The notes below the pieces were generated by a model that made no database searches, was not told where the DNA came from, and was given only the letters and a program-made list of their open reading frames with translations. Both the position numbers and the translations under genes were made by a program. Shown here piece by piece: positions 11,426 to 22,289 of a stretch of DNA of 64,000 bases. Numbering within the stretch: position 1 is the first letter of the stretch; every line of letters starts with the position of its first letter. The stretch is from Eriocheir sinensis (taxonomy: Eukaryota > Arthropoda > Malacostraca > Decapoda > Varunidae): the NCBI RefSeq assembly GCF_024679095.1, contig NW_026111781.1, positions 157,501 to 221,500 of the forward strand, in the 5' to 3' direction.

Positions 11426-11528
11426 CTGCGAGGAGAGGAGGAGGAGAAGAGGCGTCAGTTGGTAAAGGGAAGGTCATGGTGTTCGCCGCTGAGGCCTGGC
11501 AACGTGATAACAGGGTTCGGAATATGAT

Positions 11529-11660
11529 ATGAGGAGGCTGAGCATCACGGAAGAAATGGCTATGGACCGGCCACAGTGGAGGAGGCTCATATCCCGTCCA
11601 ACCCCACCATAGGGAATAAATGGACGTTAAATGATGATGATGATGATGATGATGGAGAGG
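11529..11660 (+). mobile_element. LINE 3' tail with (ATG)n end
   Basis: A short open frame (11529-11612) reads MRRLSITEEMAMDRPQWRRL then ISRPTPP and a stop. It is followed by about 20 bases and an (ATGATG)n tail. The DRxxW motif near the C-terminus followed by a simple-repeat tail is characteristic of the end of non-LTR retrotransposon ORF2 proteins. It is a 5'-truncated remnant in intron 1, about 100 bp upstream of exon 2, antisense to the host gene. Confidence 0.55.
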
Positions 11661-11856
11661 AAAATTAATGAAGTCAAGTTGTTGTTAGGAAATGGGAAGT
11701 GTTATCTGAGGAAATTATAAGTATTAGCGGTTTTAAAAGGGAGGGAGATAGTGGTCGCCGCTGAGGCATGGGGATGTGATAGATGACTGGAAAGGAGAGG
11801 AAGTGAAGGTATGATGTTGTGAGAGGAAATGGGATGTGTTATACGAAGAAATTACC

Positions 11857-12642
11857 AGCATTAGGAGTTTTAAAAGGCAGAAAATGATGCATATGTTCGT
11901 CGTTCAGCATTAGGAGTTTTAAAAGGCAGAAAATGATGCATATGTTCGTCGTTCAGCATTAGAGTTTTAAAAGGCAGAAAATTATGCATATGTTCGTCGT
12001 TCAGCATTAGAGTTTTAAAAGGCAGAAAATTATGCATATGTTCGTCGTTCAGCATTAGGAGTTTTAAAAGGCAGAAAATTATGCATATGTTCGTCGTTCA
12101 GCATTAGGAGTTTTAAAAGGCAGAAAATTATGCATATGTTCGTCGTTCAGCATCAGGAGTTTTAAAAGGCAGAAAATTATGCATATGTTCGTCGTTCAGC
12201 ATTAGGAGTTTTAAAAGGCAGAAAATTATGCATATGTTCGTCGTTCAGCATTAGGAGTTTTAAAAGGCAGAAAATTATGCATATGTTCGTCGTTCAGCAT
12301 TAGGAGTTTTAAAAGGCAGAAAATTATGCATATGTTCGTCGTTCAGCATTAGGAGTTTTAAAAGGCAGAAAATTATGCATATGTTCGTCGTTCACCATTA
12401 GAGTTTTAAAAGGCAGAAAATTATGCATATGTTCGTCGTTCAGCATTATGAGTTTTAAAAGGCAGAAAATTATGCATATGTTCGTCGTTCAGCATTATGA
12501 GCTTTAAAAGGCAGAAAATTATGCATATGTTCGTCGTTCAGTATTAGGAGTTTTAAAAGGCAGAAAATTATGCATATGTTCGTCGTTCAGCATTAGGAGT
12601 TTTAAAAGGCAGAAAATTATGCATATGTTCGTCGTTGAGGAG
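11857..12642 (+). repeat. 48/49-bp minisatellite, about 16 copies
   Basis: Unit 'cattaggagttttaaaaggc' plus 'agaaaattatgcatatgttc' and 'gtcgttcag'. Units with GAG instead of GGAG are 48 bp. Early copies have 'atgatgcat' and later ones 'attatgcat'. There are no unique spacers, so it is not a CRISPR-type array. Located in intron 1. Confidence 0.95.
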
Positions 12643-12649
12643 TAAACGT

Positions 12650-13132
12650 GTAGTGAAGGGAAGGAAAAGAGATACAGAGAGAGGAGAACGTGAGGGGTGA
12701 GATAGATAGGCCTACTTTGAGAGAGAAAAAACTGAGTAACATGAAAATACAAGCATCACTTTTAAAAGGCAGATATACACTTGCCACTGAAGAACGAGAA
12801 AGCGACAAAGGCAACAGAAGTGGAGCTATACAGTGAGGCAGGAGGAGGACGTGGTGGGTGAAACAGGTGCTGGGAGAGGGAGAGGACATAATGATTCTCC
12901 TGGGGGCTCAGAGGCTTCAAACAAATTAGAGGAGGATCTGAAGTTCTTGCTGACGCCTCCATTTCCGTTTCCTACGACCTGACCTACTCTCTTGTGCACA
13001 GGTCGCTAGTCTAGTGTTCTGTAGCTGGCTGTCACTTGGTATACTATTATATAACCAAGTGGGTTTTTCGGACAGTAAGTCATAAGTGAGGTGGAGATGT
13101 GAAGAGGAACGAAAAAGGGAGACGCGATCAAT
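12650..13132. other. Gene-free intron 1 sequence
   Basis: Purine-biased sequence with a stray fragment of the preceding minisatellite ('cttttaaaaggcag' near 12760). No coding, RNA or element signal seen. Confidence 0.5.
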
Positions 13133-13305
13133 CAGTGGTTCCTAACCTTTTTTTCAGGCGACCCCAATCATGCGCCTGTAGACATGACCGCGACCCCACT
13201 AGTTTTGTTGTATATGTTTTATTATAACATTATAAGACCATGTTTTACCTTGGCGACCCCAGAAAAACGCTTGGCGACCCCACTTGGGATCGCGAACCTA
13301 TGGTA
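13133..13305 (+). mobile_element. hAT-like non-autonomous element
   Basis: Starts 'cagtggttcctaacc' and contains repeated 'gcgaccccaatcatgc', 'ttggcgaccccag', 'ttggcgaccccact' and ends 'gggatcgcgaacctatggt'. This GCGACCCC-rich layout with a CAGTGGTTC...AACC end is typical of short hAT-type elements across animals. The right terminus is too mutated to define a target duplication. It is an internally deleted copy with no transposase. Confidence 0.6.
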
Positions 13306-13429
13306 GGGAAAGGAGGCGATAAATCGATAAGATATAGATAGATAAATAGGAAGAGAGTTAGGTCTTGAACATCCTTTTGCGTGGTGTCAGTGTTCTTTAC
13401 TTACTATATTGTTTTAATGATAACGATGA

Positions 13430-13653
13430 TAACAACAATAATGGTAATAATAATAATAATAAAACGCATATCTATAGGGTACACTTTTTAAAGGAAGACA
13501 TGGAAGAGCTCGCTGCTGCAAAATAAAACCGTGAGAAAAGAAAACGAAAAGAAGAAGAAGAGGAGGAGGAGGAGGAGGAGGACGTGAAGAATGAGGAAGA
13601 TGCTATGAAAGTAAAATTGAGCGTTGCGAAGAAAATATAAGCTTCAATTTCGT

Positions 13654-13717
<64 letters not shown>

Positions 13718-13760
13718 CACGAGAACGAGAGAAAACGAGAACGAGAGAGAACGAGAACGA
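13430..13760 (+). repeat. AAT, GAA/GGA and GA microsatellites
   Basis: (AAT)n at about 13440-13460, GAA/GGA at 13550-13580, (GA)n at 13656-13712 and 'gaacgagaga' repeats to 13770. Non-coding. Confidence 0.85.
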
Positions 13761-13789
13761 GAGAAAACGATGCAGCGGAGAAAGAAATG

Positions 13790-14640
13790 CTGTGGAGGAA
13801 AGAATTAGAAAGAACATACAAAGACCAGTTTTTAAAGAGAGAAACACGTACAAACTCGCCGCTAAGGAAAGGGAAGGTAAGAAAGGGAACAGAATAAGAG
13901 GAAAGAGAATGACGAGAATAGAGAGAAAAGTGAGAGAATAAGATTAAAAAGAAGATACAAAGCCCCTTTTTAAGAGGCAAACACGTACAAACTCGCCACT
14001 AAGGAAAGGGAAGGTAAGAAAGGGAACAGTATAAGAGGAAAGAGAATGACGGGAATGGAGAGAAAAGTGAGAGAATAAGATTAAACAGAAGATACAAAGC
14101 CCCTTTTTTAAGAGGGAAACACGTAGAAACTCGCCGCTAAGGAAAGGGAAGTTGAGAAAGGGAACAGAATAAGAGGAAAGAGAATGACGGGAATGGAGAG
14201 AAAAGTAAGAGAATAAGATTAAACAGAAGATACAAAGCCCCTTTTTTAAGAGGGAAATACGTAGAAACTCGCCGCTAAGGAAAGGGAAGTTGAGAAAGGG
14301 AACAGTATAAGAGGAAAGAGAATGACGGGAATGGAGAGAAAAGTGAGAGAATAAGATTAAAAAGAAGATACAAAGCCCCTTTTTAAGAGGGAAACACGTA
14401 GAAACTCGCCACTAAGGAAAGGTAAGGTAAGAAAGGGAATAAGAGCAAAGAGAATGACGGGAATGGAGAGAAAAGTGAGAGAATCAGATTAAACAGAAGA
14501 TACAAAGCCCCTTTTTTAAGAGGGAAATACGTAGAAACTCGCCACTAAGGAAAGGGAACAGAATAAGAGGAAAGAGAATGACGGGAATGGAGAGAAAAGT
14601 GAGACAAGAAGAAAAAGAGGAATAGGTGGAGATAATCGGA
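13790..14640 (+). repeat. About 125-140-bp minisatellite, 6 copies, intron 1
   Basis: Unit contains 'agatacaaagcccctttttt', 'aagagggaaacacgtagaaa', 'ctcgccgctaaggaaaggga' and 'agaatgacgggaatggagag'. Sequential copies differ by a few per cent and small deletions. A (GA)n run at 14757-14822 follows. Confidence 0.9.
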
Positions 14641-14754
14641 TGGAAGCAATTACTAACTAAGAGGAAAGAGAATCACGGGAATGGAGAGAAAAGTGAGAGA
14701 AGAAGAAAAAGAGGAACAGGTAGAGATGATCGGATGGAAGCAATTAGTATAAGG

Positions 14755-14826
<72 letters not shown>

Positions 14827-14884
14827 GTGGACGTGAAAAATTAAACGTTGTGAGTGTAAAATTCAGGTGCCAAATCAACTATGC

Positions 14885-14960
14885 ACGAGGGAAAAAAAAA
14901 AAAAAAAAAAAAAGCTACTTCCTTTACTGTAAAAAAATAAAATAAAATAATAAAAAGATG
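14885..14960 (+). repeat. Family B fragment
   Basis: 'agctacttcctttactgta' followed by an A-rich run matches the right arm of family B. It directly precedes the TTAA element at 15005. Confidence 0.5.
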
Positions 14961-15004
14961 AACGTGATCGGGGATGTCCTAATATAAGGTCTAAGGGTAG
15001 CCTG

Positions 15005-15825
15005 TTAACCCGTTGACCGCGGATTTCCTACAAGAAGACATCACCAAGTTACAGGAATAGAACAAAAAAGTGGCTGCAACAACAATTCAATGGAGAAAAA
15101 TGTAAAATCATGCACCTTGGGAGGGGATATCCAGCATACCAATACCACAGAGGCAGAGAAAGACCTGGGAGTGTATGTAATCAGGCTACCAGTGAAGGGA
15201 TATCCAGCACACCAATACCACATGGGAAACACTCCACTATCCACCACAGAGGCAGAGAAAGACCTGGGAGTATATTTAATCAGGCTACCAATGAAGAAAT
15301 ATCCAGCACACCAATACCACATGGGAAACACTCCACTATCCACCACAGAGGCAGAGAAAGACCTGGGAGTGTATGTAACCAGGCTACCAGTGAAGGGATA
15401 TCCAGCACACCAATACCACATGGGAAACACTCCACTATCCACCACAGAGGCAGAGAAAGACCTGGGAGTATATTTAATCAGGCTACCAATGAAGAGATAT
15501 CCAGCACACCAATACCACATGGGAAACACTCCACTATCCACCACAGAGGCAGAGAAAGACCTGGGAGTGTATTTTACCAGGCTACCAGTGAAGGGATATC
15601 CAGCACACCAATGCCACATGGGAAACACTCCACTATCCACCACAGAGGCAGAGAAAGACCTGGGCGTATATGTAACCAGGCTACCAGTGAAGGGATATCC
15701 AGCACACCAATACCACATGGGAAACACTCCACTATCCACCACAGAGGCAGAGAAAGACCTGGGAGTGTATATAACCAGGCTACCAGTGAAGACCAAATCC
15801 GTGCCAATCGCAGAGGACAGGTTAA
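15005..15825 (+). mobile_element. TTAA-type element with RT fragment tandemly expanded, copy 2
   Basis: Left end 'ttaacccgttgaccgcgg', right end 'cgcagaggacaggttaa', so both edges are TTAA with imperfect inverted repeats. Inside, the RT-derived segment starts as in copy 1 ('gatttcctacaagaagacat'), but a 99-bp part coding for GYPAHQYHMGNTPLSTTEAE and KDLGVYVTRLPVK is repeated about seven times head to tail. Because 99 is a multiple of three and copies are nearly identical, a 247-codon open frame results. A stop and shift near 15057 break the upstream RT frame. It is not considered an expressed gene. Confidence 0.7.
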
Positions 15826-16041
15826 CCCGGTAGCAGCGACGGGCCAAATTTGTGGCTTACCGTGTACCAGCGACAGGCCACATTTTTGCCATGATATAAA
15901 CCCCTCAAAATAGATGATGCATTAACTGATCACAAATGCGTTGATATATATTATGAAATGGTTTGCGTGAGTGATGATTTTTTCTCATTTTTCTCGCTTA
16001 GAGGGCTTTAAGAAACATGATCCCTGCAGCTACCAGGTTAA
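15822..16041 (-). mobile_element. TTAA-flanked MITE (piggyBac-like)
   Basis: A 220-bp element with TTAA at both edges and inverted ends ('ttaacccggtagcagcgacg' and, on the minus strand, 'ttaacctggtagctgcaggg'). It has no coding capacity. Its left TTAA is also the right TTAA of the RT-bearing element. A second copy, in opposite orientation with one end expanded, is at 61354-61795. The right edge lies about 30 bp from the exon 1 donor. Confidence 0.75.
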
Positions 16042-16072
16042 AAGACGATAGATACACGACTGACGATGCTAC

Positions 16073-16169
16073 CTTGGTCGTCCTCTGGCGGGTCTTCGTC
16101 CAGCATGTACACGGTCTCCTCCCGGTCCTCCGCCAGCGCGCAGAGAGGCGTGCGGCGGCCCAGGTTCAT
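16073..16169 (-). CDS. Host gene exon 1 (start codon, acidic N-tail)
   Basis: Coding part of the first exon: 97 bp giving 32 residues plus one base of codon 33. The start is ATG at 16169-16167 in good context (GCCATG). An in-frame TAG lies eight codons upstream, so no longer start exists in this exon. The peptide (MNLGRRTPLCALAEDREETV, then YMLDEDPPEDDQ) is acidic and likely cytosolic. The donor is AAG|GTAGCA, a weaker site than the others. Phase 1 joins exon 2 exactly, making an Asp. The 5' flank is GC- and CpG-rich (16170-16290), as expected of a promoter or 5' UTR, and then changes abruptly into a tandem array. Evidence is weaker than for exons 2-4 because it rests on phase, codon-like composition and context. 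Confidence 0.68.
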
Positions 16170-16290
16170 GGCGAGCCGCGGCGCCTCACCCTACGAGCAG
16201 CGGACATGCCGGGGGAGTCCCAGCCCGACCCATGGCTCCTACAGTGGCTCAGGCCGTGGCGTGGCGCGTGGTGGCTCAGGCGGAGGAGCA
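16170..16290 (-). promoter_or_regulatory. CpG-rich 5' flank of the host gene
   Basis: About 120 bp with high GC and many CpG dinucleotides (for example 'ggcgtggcgcgtggtgg'), immediately upstream of the predicted start codon. Probably 5' UTR and core promoter. No TATA or initiator motif is claimed. Confidence 0.4.
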
Positions 16291-16935
16291 CTCACGCTGA
16301 CTATAATGATTTTTTTCTCGTATTTTACATGTTGGTTTAGGAGGAGTTTTACGTACTTTCAACACATAATGCAGACCTTTGTATTTTCGGTTGTCATTAG
16401 ATTTGGAGCACTCACGCTAATTATTATGATCTTTTCCGTATTTTACATGTTGCTTAAGGAAGAATGTCACATGCTTTCAATATATATTGCATACTTTTAT
16501 ACTTTCAATTGTCGTTACATTCCCTCACTCATTTGGAACACTCACGCGAAGTATTATGATCTTTTCCGTATTTTACATGTTGCTTTATGAAGAGTTTTAC
16601 ATGCTTTCAATATACATAGTTCATACTTTTTATATACTTTCCATCGTCATTACTTACATTCCCTCACTCATTTTGGAGCACTCAAGCGAAGTATTATGAT
16701 CTTTCCCGTATTTTACATGTTGCTTTTGGGAGAGTTTTACATGCTTTCAATACACAGGGCATACTTTTTTATATACTTTCCATCGTTATCACATTTCCTC
16801 ACTCATTTTGGAGCATTCAAGCGAAGTATTATGATCTTTCCCGTATTTTACATGTTGCTTTATGAAGAGTTTTACATGCGTTCAATATATAATGCATACT
16901 TTTATATATTTTCAACTGGCATTACGTTTCTTCAT
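16286..16935 (+). repeat. 120-140-bp array upstream of exon 1, 5 copies
   Basis: Each unit begins 'gagcactcacgc...', then 'tattatgatcttttccgtat', 'tttacatgttgctt' and 'acatgctttcaatatata'. Starts lie near 16286, 16406, 16536, 16676 and 16811. The first unit starts inside the GC-rich flank of exon 1. On the minus strand the early units carry a donor-like GTGAGT. Confidence 0.85.
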
Positions 16936-17039
16936 CCATTTCTTTCTCTTTTAGTGTCAGTTTTGGAGGCCCACATAAGGCCGTGGTTGGTGCGGACGCT
17001 CAGCCTTTGCAACGGCTCATCCTTCTTGTAGTTTTCCTT

Positions 17040-17560
17040 CTTATCTCAATTATTTCGTTACACTGTGCAACATTTTTCTTTACGGCATCACCTCAATCTC
17101 ACGGGAACCTGTTGAGCGTGGCATGAAGGTGTCTATTATTATTATTTTTTTCTTTTCTCAATCACTTGGTAACACTGTAGATTTTGTTTATTGGCCCACC
17201 TTAATATTGCCTTCCATCCCCGCGAACACCTGTATAAGCGCAACGCGAAGGCACCTATTTATTCATTCACCTATATTTATTTCTCTCCAAAGTGCTTGAC
17301 GCGGTGGTTGGGGAAGAGAGTAGAGAAGACAAGCAAAAAGAGAATGACGTAATAAACAAACAGAAAATGTAAAGAATAGAGGGTGAATAACATGATAAAT
17401 GAATAAAAAAAGAGAGAATAGAGGGAATGATTAAACTAACAATTATATGGAACCTATAATCAAGTGAGAAGGAGGTGGAGGTATAGATGGGTACTCTCAC
17501 ACACACACTAATGCCTCTAACATCAAGTAGTTCTAAGTCGAAAAGGATATGAATTAGGTT
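17040..17560. repeat. Two diverged copies of about 130 bp, then gene-free sequence
   Basis: 'cgttacactgtgcaac...gaacctgttgagcgtggcat' and 'ggtaacactgtagatt...gaacacctgtataagcgcaa' are related copies (17050-17275). The remainder to 17560 is A-rich with no gene. Confidence 0.5.
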
Positions 17561-17567
17561 TTTCATG

Positions 17568-17788
17568 AGTGTTTTCTTTCCCCCACGTTCATGGCACAGA
17601 ATTAAGCTTGAATTACCACCAGGGTCGTGTAAGTAACCCCCAAGAACATGCCCAAAGGAAGAAGTTGAAGAGGAAGAAGGAGGAGAAGAAGAAGAAGAAG
17701 AAGAAGAAGAAGAAGAAGAAGAAGAAGAAGAAGAAGGCCATGGGAAGAAGTTGAAGAGGAAGAAGAAGAAGAAGAAGAAGAAGAAGAA

Positions 17789-17872
<84 letters not shown>

Positions 17873-18105
17873 AAGAAGAAGGCCATGGGAAGAAGTTGAA
17901 GAGGAAGAAAAAGAAAAAGAAAAAGAACAACAACAACAACAACAACAACAACAACGTCCCCACTAAAATTAACATAAAGATCCGCCTTCTGCTTCACACT
18001 TTCTTCACTACAACATTCAATATCGTATTTTCTCTTGCACACCCTCTACGAAAGCCTTGTCAAATGTGCATGCTTGGGAGCCGGAATGTTAAATATGAAT
18101 ACGGC
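17568..18105 (+). mobile_element. Family A copy split by a 380-bp compound microsatellite
   Basis: The family A core runs to 'aacatgcccaaa' (about 17655) and resumes at 'ctacgaaagccttgtcaaat' (about 18047). Between them lie (GAA)n, (TAA)n, (GAA)n and (CAA)n blocks. The cassette 'ggccatgggaagaagttgaa' is repeated near 17736 and 17881, so the microsatellite itself has been duplicated as a block. Confidence 0.7.
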
Positions 18106-18119
18106 TCTAACTAAAAATC

Positions 18120-18360
18120 CCCTCCACTTCGATGTTCAGTTCCTGGTCAACCGTTCCCACCAACTTCGCCACACGTTCGCTCTTGGGGTGTTTGTGCTCC
18201 TTACTGCTTGCTGTCGAACGTTACACATCTTTTTCTATAATTCTGATGTTCTGTTACGAGTCATCTGTTCTCAGCAAGTCTGGCACACACTCGGTACTGG
18301 AGTATTGACGCTAATCATGACCGTCACACGTAACTTCTGCTTCATCATACAACTCCAGAC
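18120..18360 (+). repeat. Diverged older units of the 19-kb array
   Basis: Two units related to 19090-19890 ('cttcgatgttcagttcctgg', 'ctgatgttctgttacgagtc', 'ggtactggagtattgacgct'), more diverged than those further right. Confidence 0.6.
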
Positions 18361-18361
18361 C

Positions 18362-18527
18362 AATGTTGCCAGACTGTCGTTTTCAGCTTCTTATTTTTCC
18401 CGATTTCAGCCTAAAAATCGTCTCAGCCACGAAACTTATGATACCTATTTATATTTATCATTAAAAGTGTTAATTATAGAGGGTTTTGTGCAGTCGTTAT
18501 GCGTTAGAAGTGGGAAAATCTACATGG
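18362..18527 (+). mobile_element. Family C inverted-repeat element, truncated
   Basis: Starts 'gttgccagactgtcgttttc', like the intact family C element at 54063-54241. Its right part resembles the family interior, but the right inverted repeat is lost at the border of the 34-bp array. Confidence 0.55.
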
Positions 18528-19085
18528 GTGTTAGTGTCCATCTGTTACTGTGTGGGTGGGTGTGTTAGTGGCCCATCTGTTACTGTGTGGGTGTGGGTGT
18601 TAGTGGCCCATCTAGTACTGTGTGGGTGTGGGTGTTAGTGTCCATCTAGTACTGTGTGGGTGTGGGTGTTAGTGTCCATCTAGTACTGTGTGGGTGTGGG
18701 TGTTAGTGGCCCATCTGTTACTGTGTGGGTGTGGGTGTTAGTGGCCCATCTAGTACTGTGTGGGTGTGGGTGTTAGTGTCCATCTAGTACTGTGTTGGTG
18801 TGTATGTTAGTGTCCATCTGTTACTGTGTGGGTGTGTGTGTTAGTGTCCATCTAGTACTGTGTGGGTGTGGGTGTTAGTGTCCATCTAGTACTGTGTGGG
18901 TGTGGGTGTTAGTGTCCATCTAGTACTGTGTGGGTGTGGGTGTTAGTGTCCATCTAGTACTGTGTTGGTGTGGGTGTTAGTGTCCATCTAGTACTGTGTG
19001 GGTGTGGGTGTTAGTGTCCATCTGTTACTGTGTTGGTGTGTATGTTAGTGTCCATCTGTTACTGTGTGGGTGTGTTTGTAGTTTG
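18528..19085 (+). repeat. 34-bp minisatellite, about 16 copies
   Basis: Unit 'tgtgggtgtgggtgttagtg' plus 'tccatctagtactg', alternating with 'gcccatctgttactg' variants. Confidence 0.95.
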
Positions 19086-19089
19086 GTGA

Positions 19090-19890
19090 GTACGATATCG
19101 TGGCATCCAGGCTCCAGACATAGCTTTGAAGACTTTTCCCTCACTTCGATGTCCCGTTCCGAGTCATCTGTTCACAGCAACTCGGACACACGCTCGTTCT
19201 TGGGGTATTCACGCTAACTACTGCTGTCGAACGTTGCTTCCGCTTCATCACGTAACTCCAGACATAGCTTTGTAGACTTTTCCCTAAATTCGATGTCCCG
19301 TTCCGAGTCATCTGTTCACAGCAACTCGGACACACGCTCGTTCTTGGGGTATTCACGCTAACTACTGCTGTCGAATGTTACTTCCGCTTCATCAGGTAAC
19401 TCCCGACATAGCTTTGAAGACTTTTCCCTAACTTCGATGTCCCGTTCCGAGTCATCTGTTCACGGCAACTCGGACACACGCTCGTTCCTGGAGTATTCAC
19501 GCTAACTACTGCTGTCGAATGTTGCTTCCGCTTCATCACGTAACTCCAGACATAGCTTTGTATATAGACTGTTCTCAAACTTCGATGTCCCGTTCCGAGT
19601 CATCTGTTCACGGCAACTCGGACACACGCTCGTTCCTGGAGTATTCATGCTAACTACTGCTGTCGAATGTTGCTTCCGCTTCATCACGTAACTCCAGACA
19701 TAGCTTTGTATATAGACTTTTCTCAAACTTCGATGTCCCGTTCCGAGTCATCTGTTCACGGCAACTCGGACACACGCTCGTTCCTGGAGTATTCATGCTA
19801 ACTACTGCTGTCGAATGTTGCTTCCGCTTCATCACGTAACTCCCGACATAGCTTTGTAGACTTTTTCCGTTAACTTCTACGTGACGTGCA
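19090..19890 (+). repeat. About 150-bp array, 5-6 copies
   Basis: Unit contains 'acatagctttgtagactttt', 'cttcgatgtcccgttccgag', 'tcggacacacgctcgttc' and 'ctaactactgctgtcgaatg'. Copies are nearly identical, suggesting recent amplification. Short open frames on the minus strand are repeat artefacts. Confidence 0.9.
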
Positions 19891-20569
<679 letters not shown>

Positions 20570-20867
20570 CGCGTTTTGAGGAAGTGCAAACGTAAAGGCA
20601 GCAGAAAAAAGGCGTAAAACGTTTGTCGTGTCAAGAAAGCGGGTGGTGTTGGTGGTGGAGGTGTTGGTGGTGGAGGTGGTCGTGGAGGTAATCGACCACC
20701 TCCTCCCTCCCCCGCGTGGCTCTTTTCCTCCGGGCGGCGCGAGGCTCACATTCAGCGGCGGGAGGCCCTGAGGAGGTGCCTTTCCCCGCCTGGCTCAACA
20801 CGCAACACCAACAAAGGCAGTTTTTCCGCGGCGCACACCCACCGCAGACGCACCGGAGGCTTAAGTG

Positions 20868-21055
20868 TCAGTATTCTCAGACGCTGCCGCTTCTCATGTC
20901 AACAATTTCCTAAGTCCAAAAAGATCACTGGGGTTCTTATGTGTTTTTTAGGTTCATGGTACTGAAGAAGGGTCAAACTACCACCAGGGTCATGAAACTA
21001 CGTCTGGAAATCCCCAACGCTCCTACGAAAGCCTGGTCAAATATGTGTGCTTGGG
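20868..21055 (+). mobile_element. Family A element
   Basis: Left end 'gtcagtattctcagacgctg', core 'ttaggttcatggtactgaag', 'actaccaccagggtcatgaa' and 'ctacgaaagcctggtcaaat', right end 'gtgcttgggcggtga'. It is directly followed by family B. Confidence 0.7.
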
Positions 21056-21062
21056 CGGTGAT

Positions 21063-21220
21063 TTTTTTTTTACAGCAGAGCAACTCAAGGGCAACAAAAA
21101 TTGACCTATCTTTCGGCCACTCCTCTTGACTCTTTTGTAGGAGCAGTGAGTAGTGTTTTATTTCTTCATTATTGTTTCCTTTTTTTTGCCCTTGAACTGT
21201 TTCCTCTACTGTAAAAAAAA
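21063..21220 (+). mobile_element. Family B foldback element (best copy)
   Basis: The left arm 'tttttttttacagcagag' + 'caactcaagggcaa' is the inverted repeat of the right arm 'gcccttgaactgtttcctct' + 'actgtaaaaaaaa', each about 33 bp. The interior has 'tttcggccactcctcttgac' and 'ttgtaggagcagtgagtag'. No coding capacity. Pieces of this element recur through the window and seed the arrays at 27.9-28.8 and 31.5-32.5 kb. Confidence 0.65.
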
Positions 21221-21229
21221 GTCAGCTTA

Positions 21230-22285
21230 CTCAGGATATTTTGGGAGTTACACTGCCTCCGTTGGCTGGGTGGAGGAACACAGCTTACTATCGTTAATCT
21301 CGCCAGCCCCACACAACCATCGTAACTTATCTGGACACTAGAACCTCTCAGAACAACACGTCACGAGGGAGGGAGAGGGCTGTACAATGAATGCTCCGTC
21401 GACTGGGGCAAAGAACACAGCTTGATATCCTTCGTCTAACCAGCATATATATCACTATAGAACCCTCGGCCCATGCAGCATCCAGTGTGGCAAGACGGAG
21501 GACTGTTCACCGTCTGACCAGTCCAACACAGTAGCCGAGGCCGCCCGGTACACTAAATCACTGCTGTTCAAAGTGCGTGTCGAGCCCCAGCACAGAGTCG
21601 AGATTGGGTATTTACTCGGCTGCCACTTCTTCAGAAAAAGGTCAATAAAGAACAGCAACCGAGAGGCACACAACTCATAGAGCCGATTTCACAGTCCAAC
21701 ACAGTGTCTTCGTAACAGCCCGAACCAAACTATAGAATCCAATACAATCCAAAATGGTGAGGTTTTCGATGCCACACTAAATACACAAGACTTTTCCCGT
21801 ATAGTTTCATCAAATTTGTGAACTTAAATATAAACACCAGACACTATACAAGGAAATTTCGAAGGCTCTGGTATTGGTTTGGGAGCTTACTGACCCATCA
21901 TGGGGAACTGTGAAACTGGCCCATAGTATAGTGTCCAGCGGCTTGCAAATAGGTCGTGAAGGTAAAGTTTGGAATATAAATGTGACACGATAAGAACGCT
22001 TTGAAGAACACCGCGCCACCAGGGTATCTGAGCAAGAATAACTCGTCTCTCTCGACCCCTCGGCGTGTGCGGCCTTTCGCTCGCCCACGCGTGGTCCCCT
22101 ACTAAAGGGTATAACCTCATGCACACGTTAAACACGGCGCCTGATAACGAGCCGCCGCGGGGGGGTCCACACACAGCTTCCAGCCCTCGATGTGTTTGCC
22201 CAGAGAGGCGGCGGGGCTCCCCTCCACAGTGACTGCCTTAATGAGTTAATACAGAGCGCGTCCCCTCTGGCCTTAGTGCTGCCGC
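21230..22285. other. Gene-free stretch with a short duplication
   Basis: 'ggaacacagcttactatcgt' and 'agaacacagcttgatatcct' show a diverged duplication of about 150 bp (21265-21440). No exon or element could be supported; 22080-22285 is GC-rich. Confidence 0.45.
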
Positions 22286-22289
22286 CGCC

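Noticed and set aside
11857..12642. Regular 48/49-bp repeats resembling a CRISPR array
   Set aside because: No spacers between repeats and a eukaryotic context; it is a minisatellite.
15090..15913. 247- and 267-codon overlapping frames
   Set aside because: Product of a 99-bp unit (multiple of three) repeated in an RT-fragment element; overlapping open frames in both directions argue against a gene.
16017..16590. Plus-strand frames of 107 and 174 codons
   Set aside because: Antisense of host exon 1 plus the adjoining array.
16955..17031. Acceptor-like 'tttctctttta' + AG followed by a short frame, and a protein-like reading on the other strand
   Set aside because: No donor, phase partner or recognisable domain; may be 5' UTR but cannot be supported.
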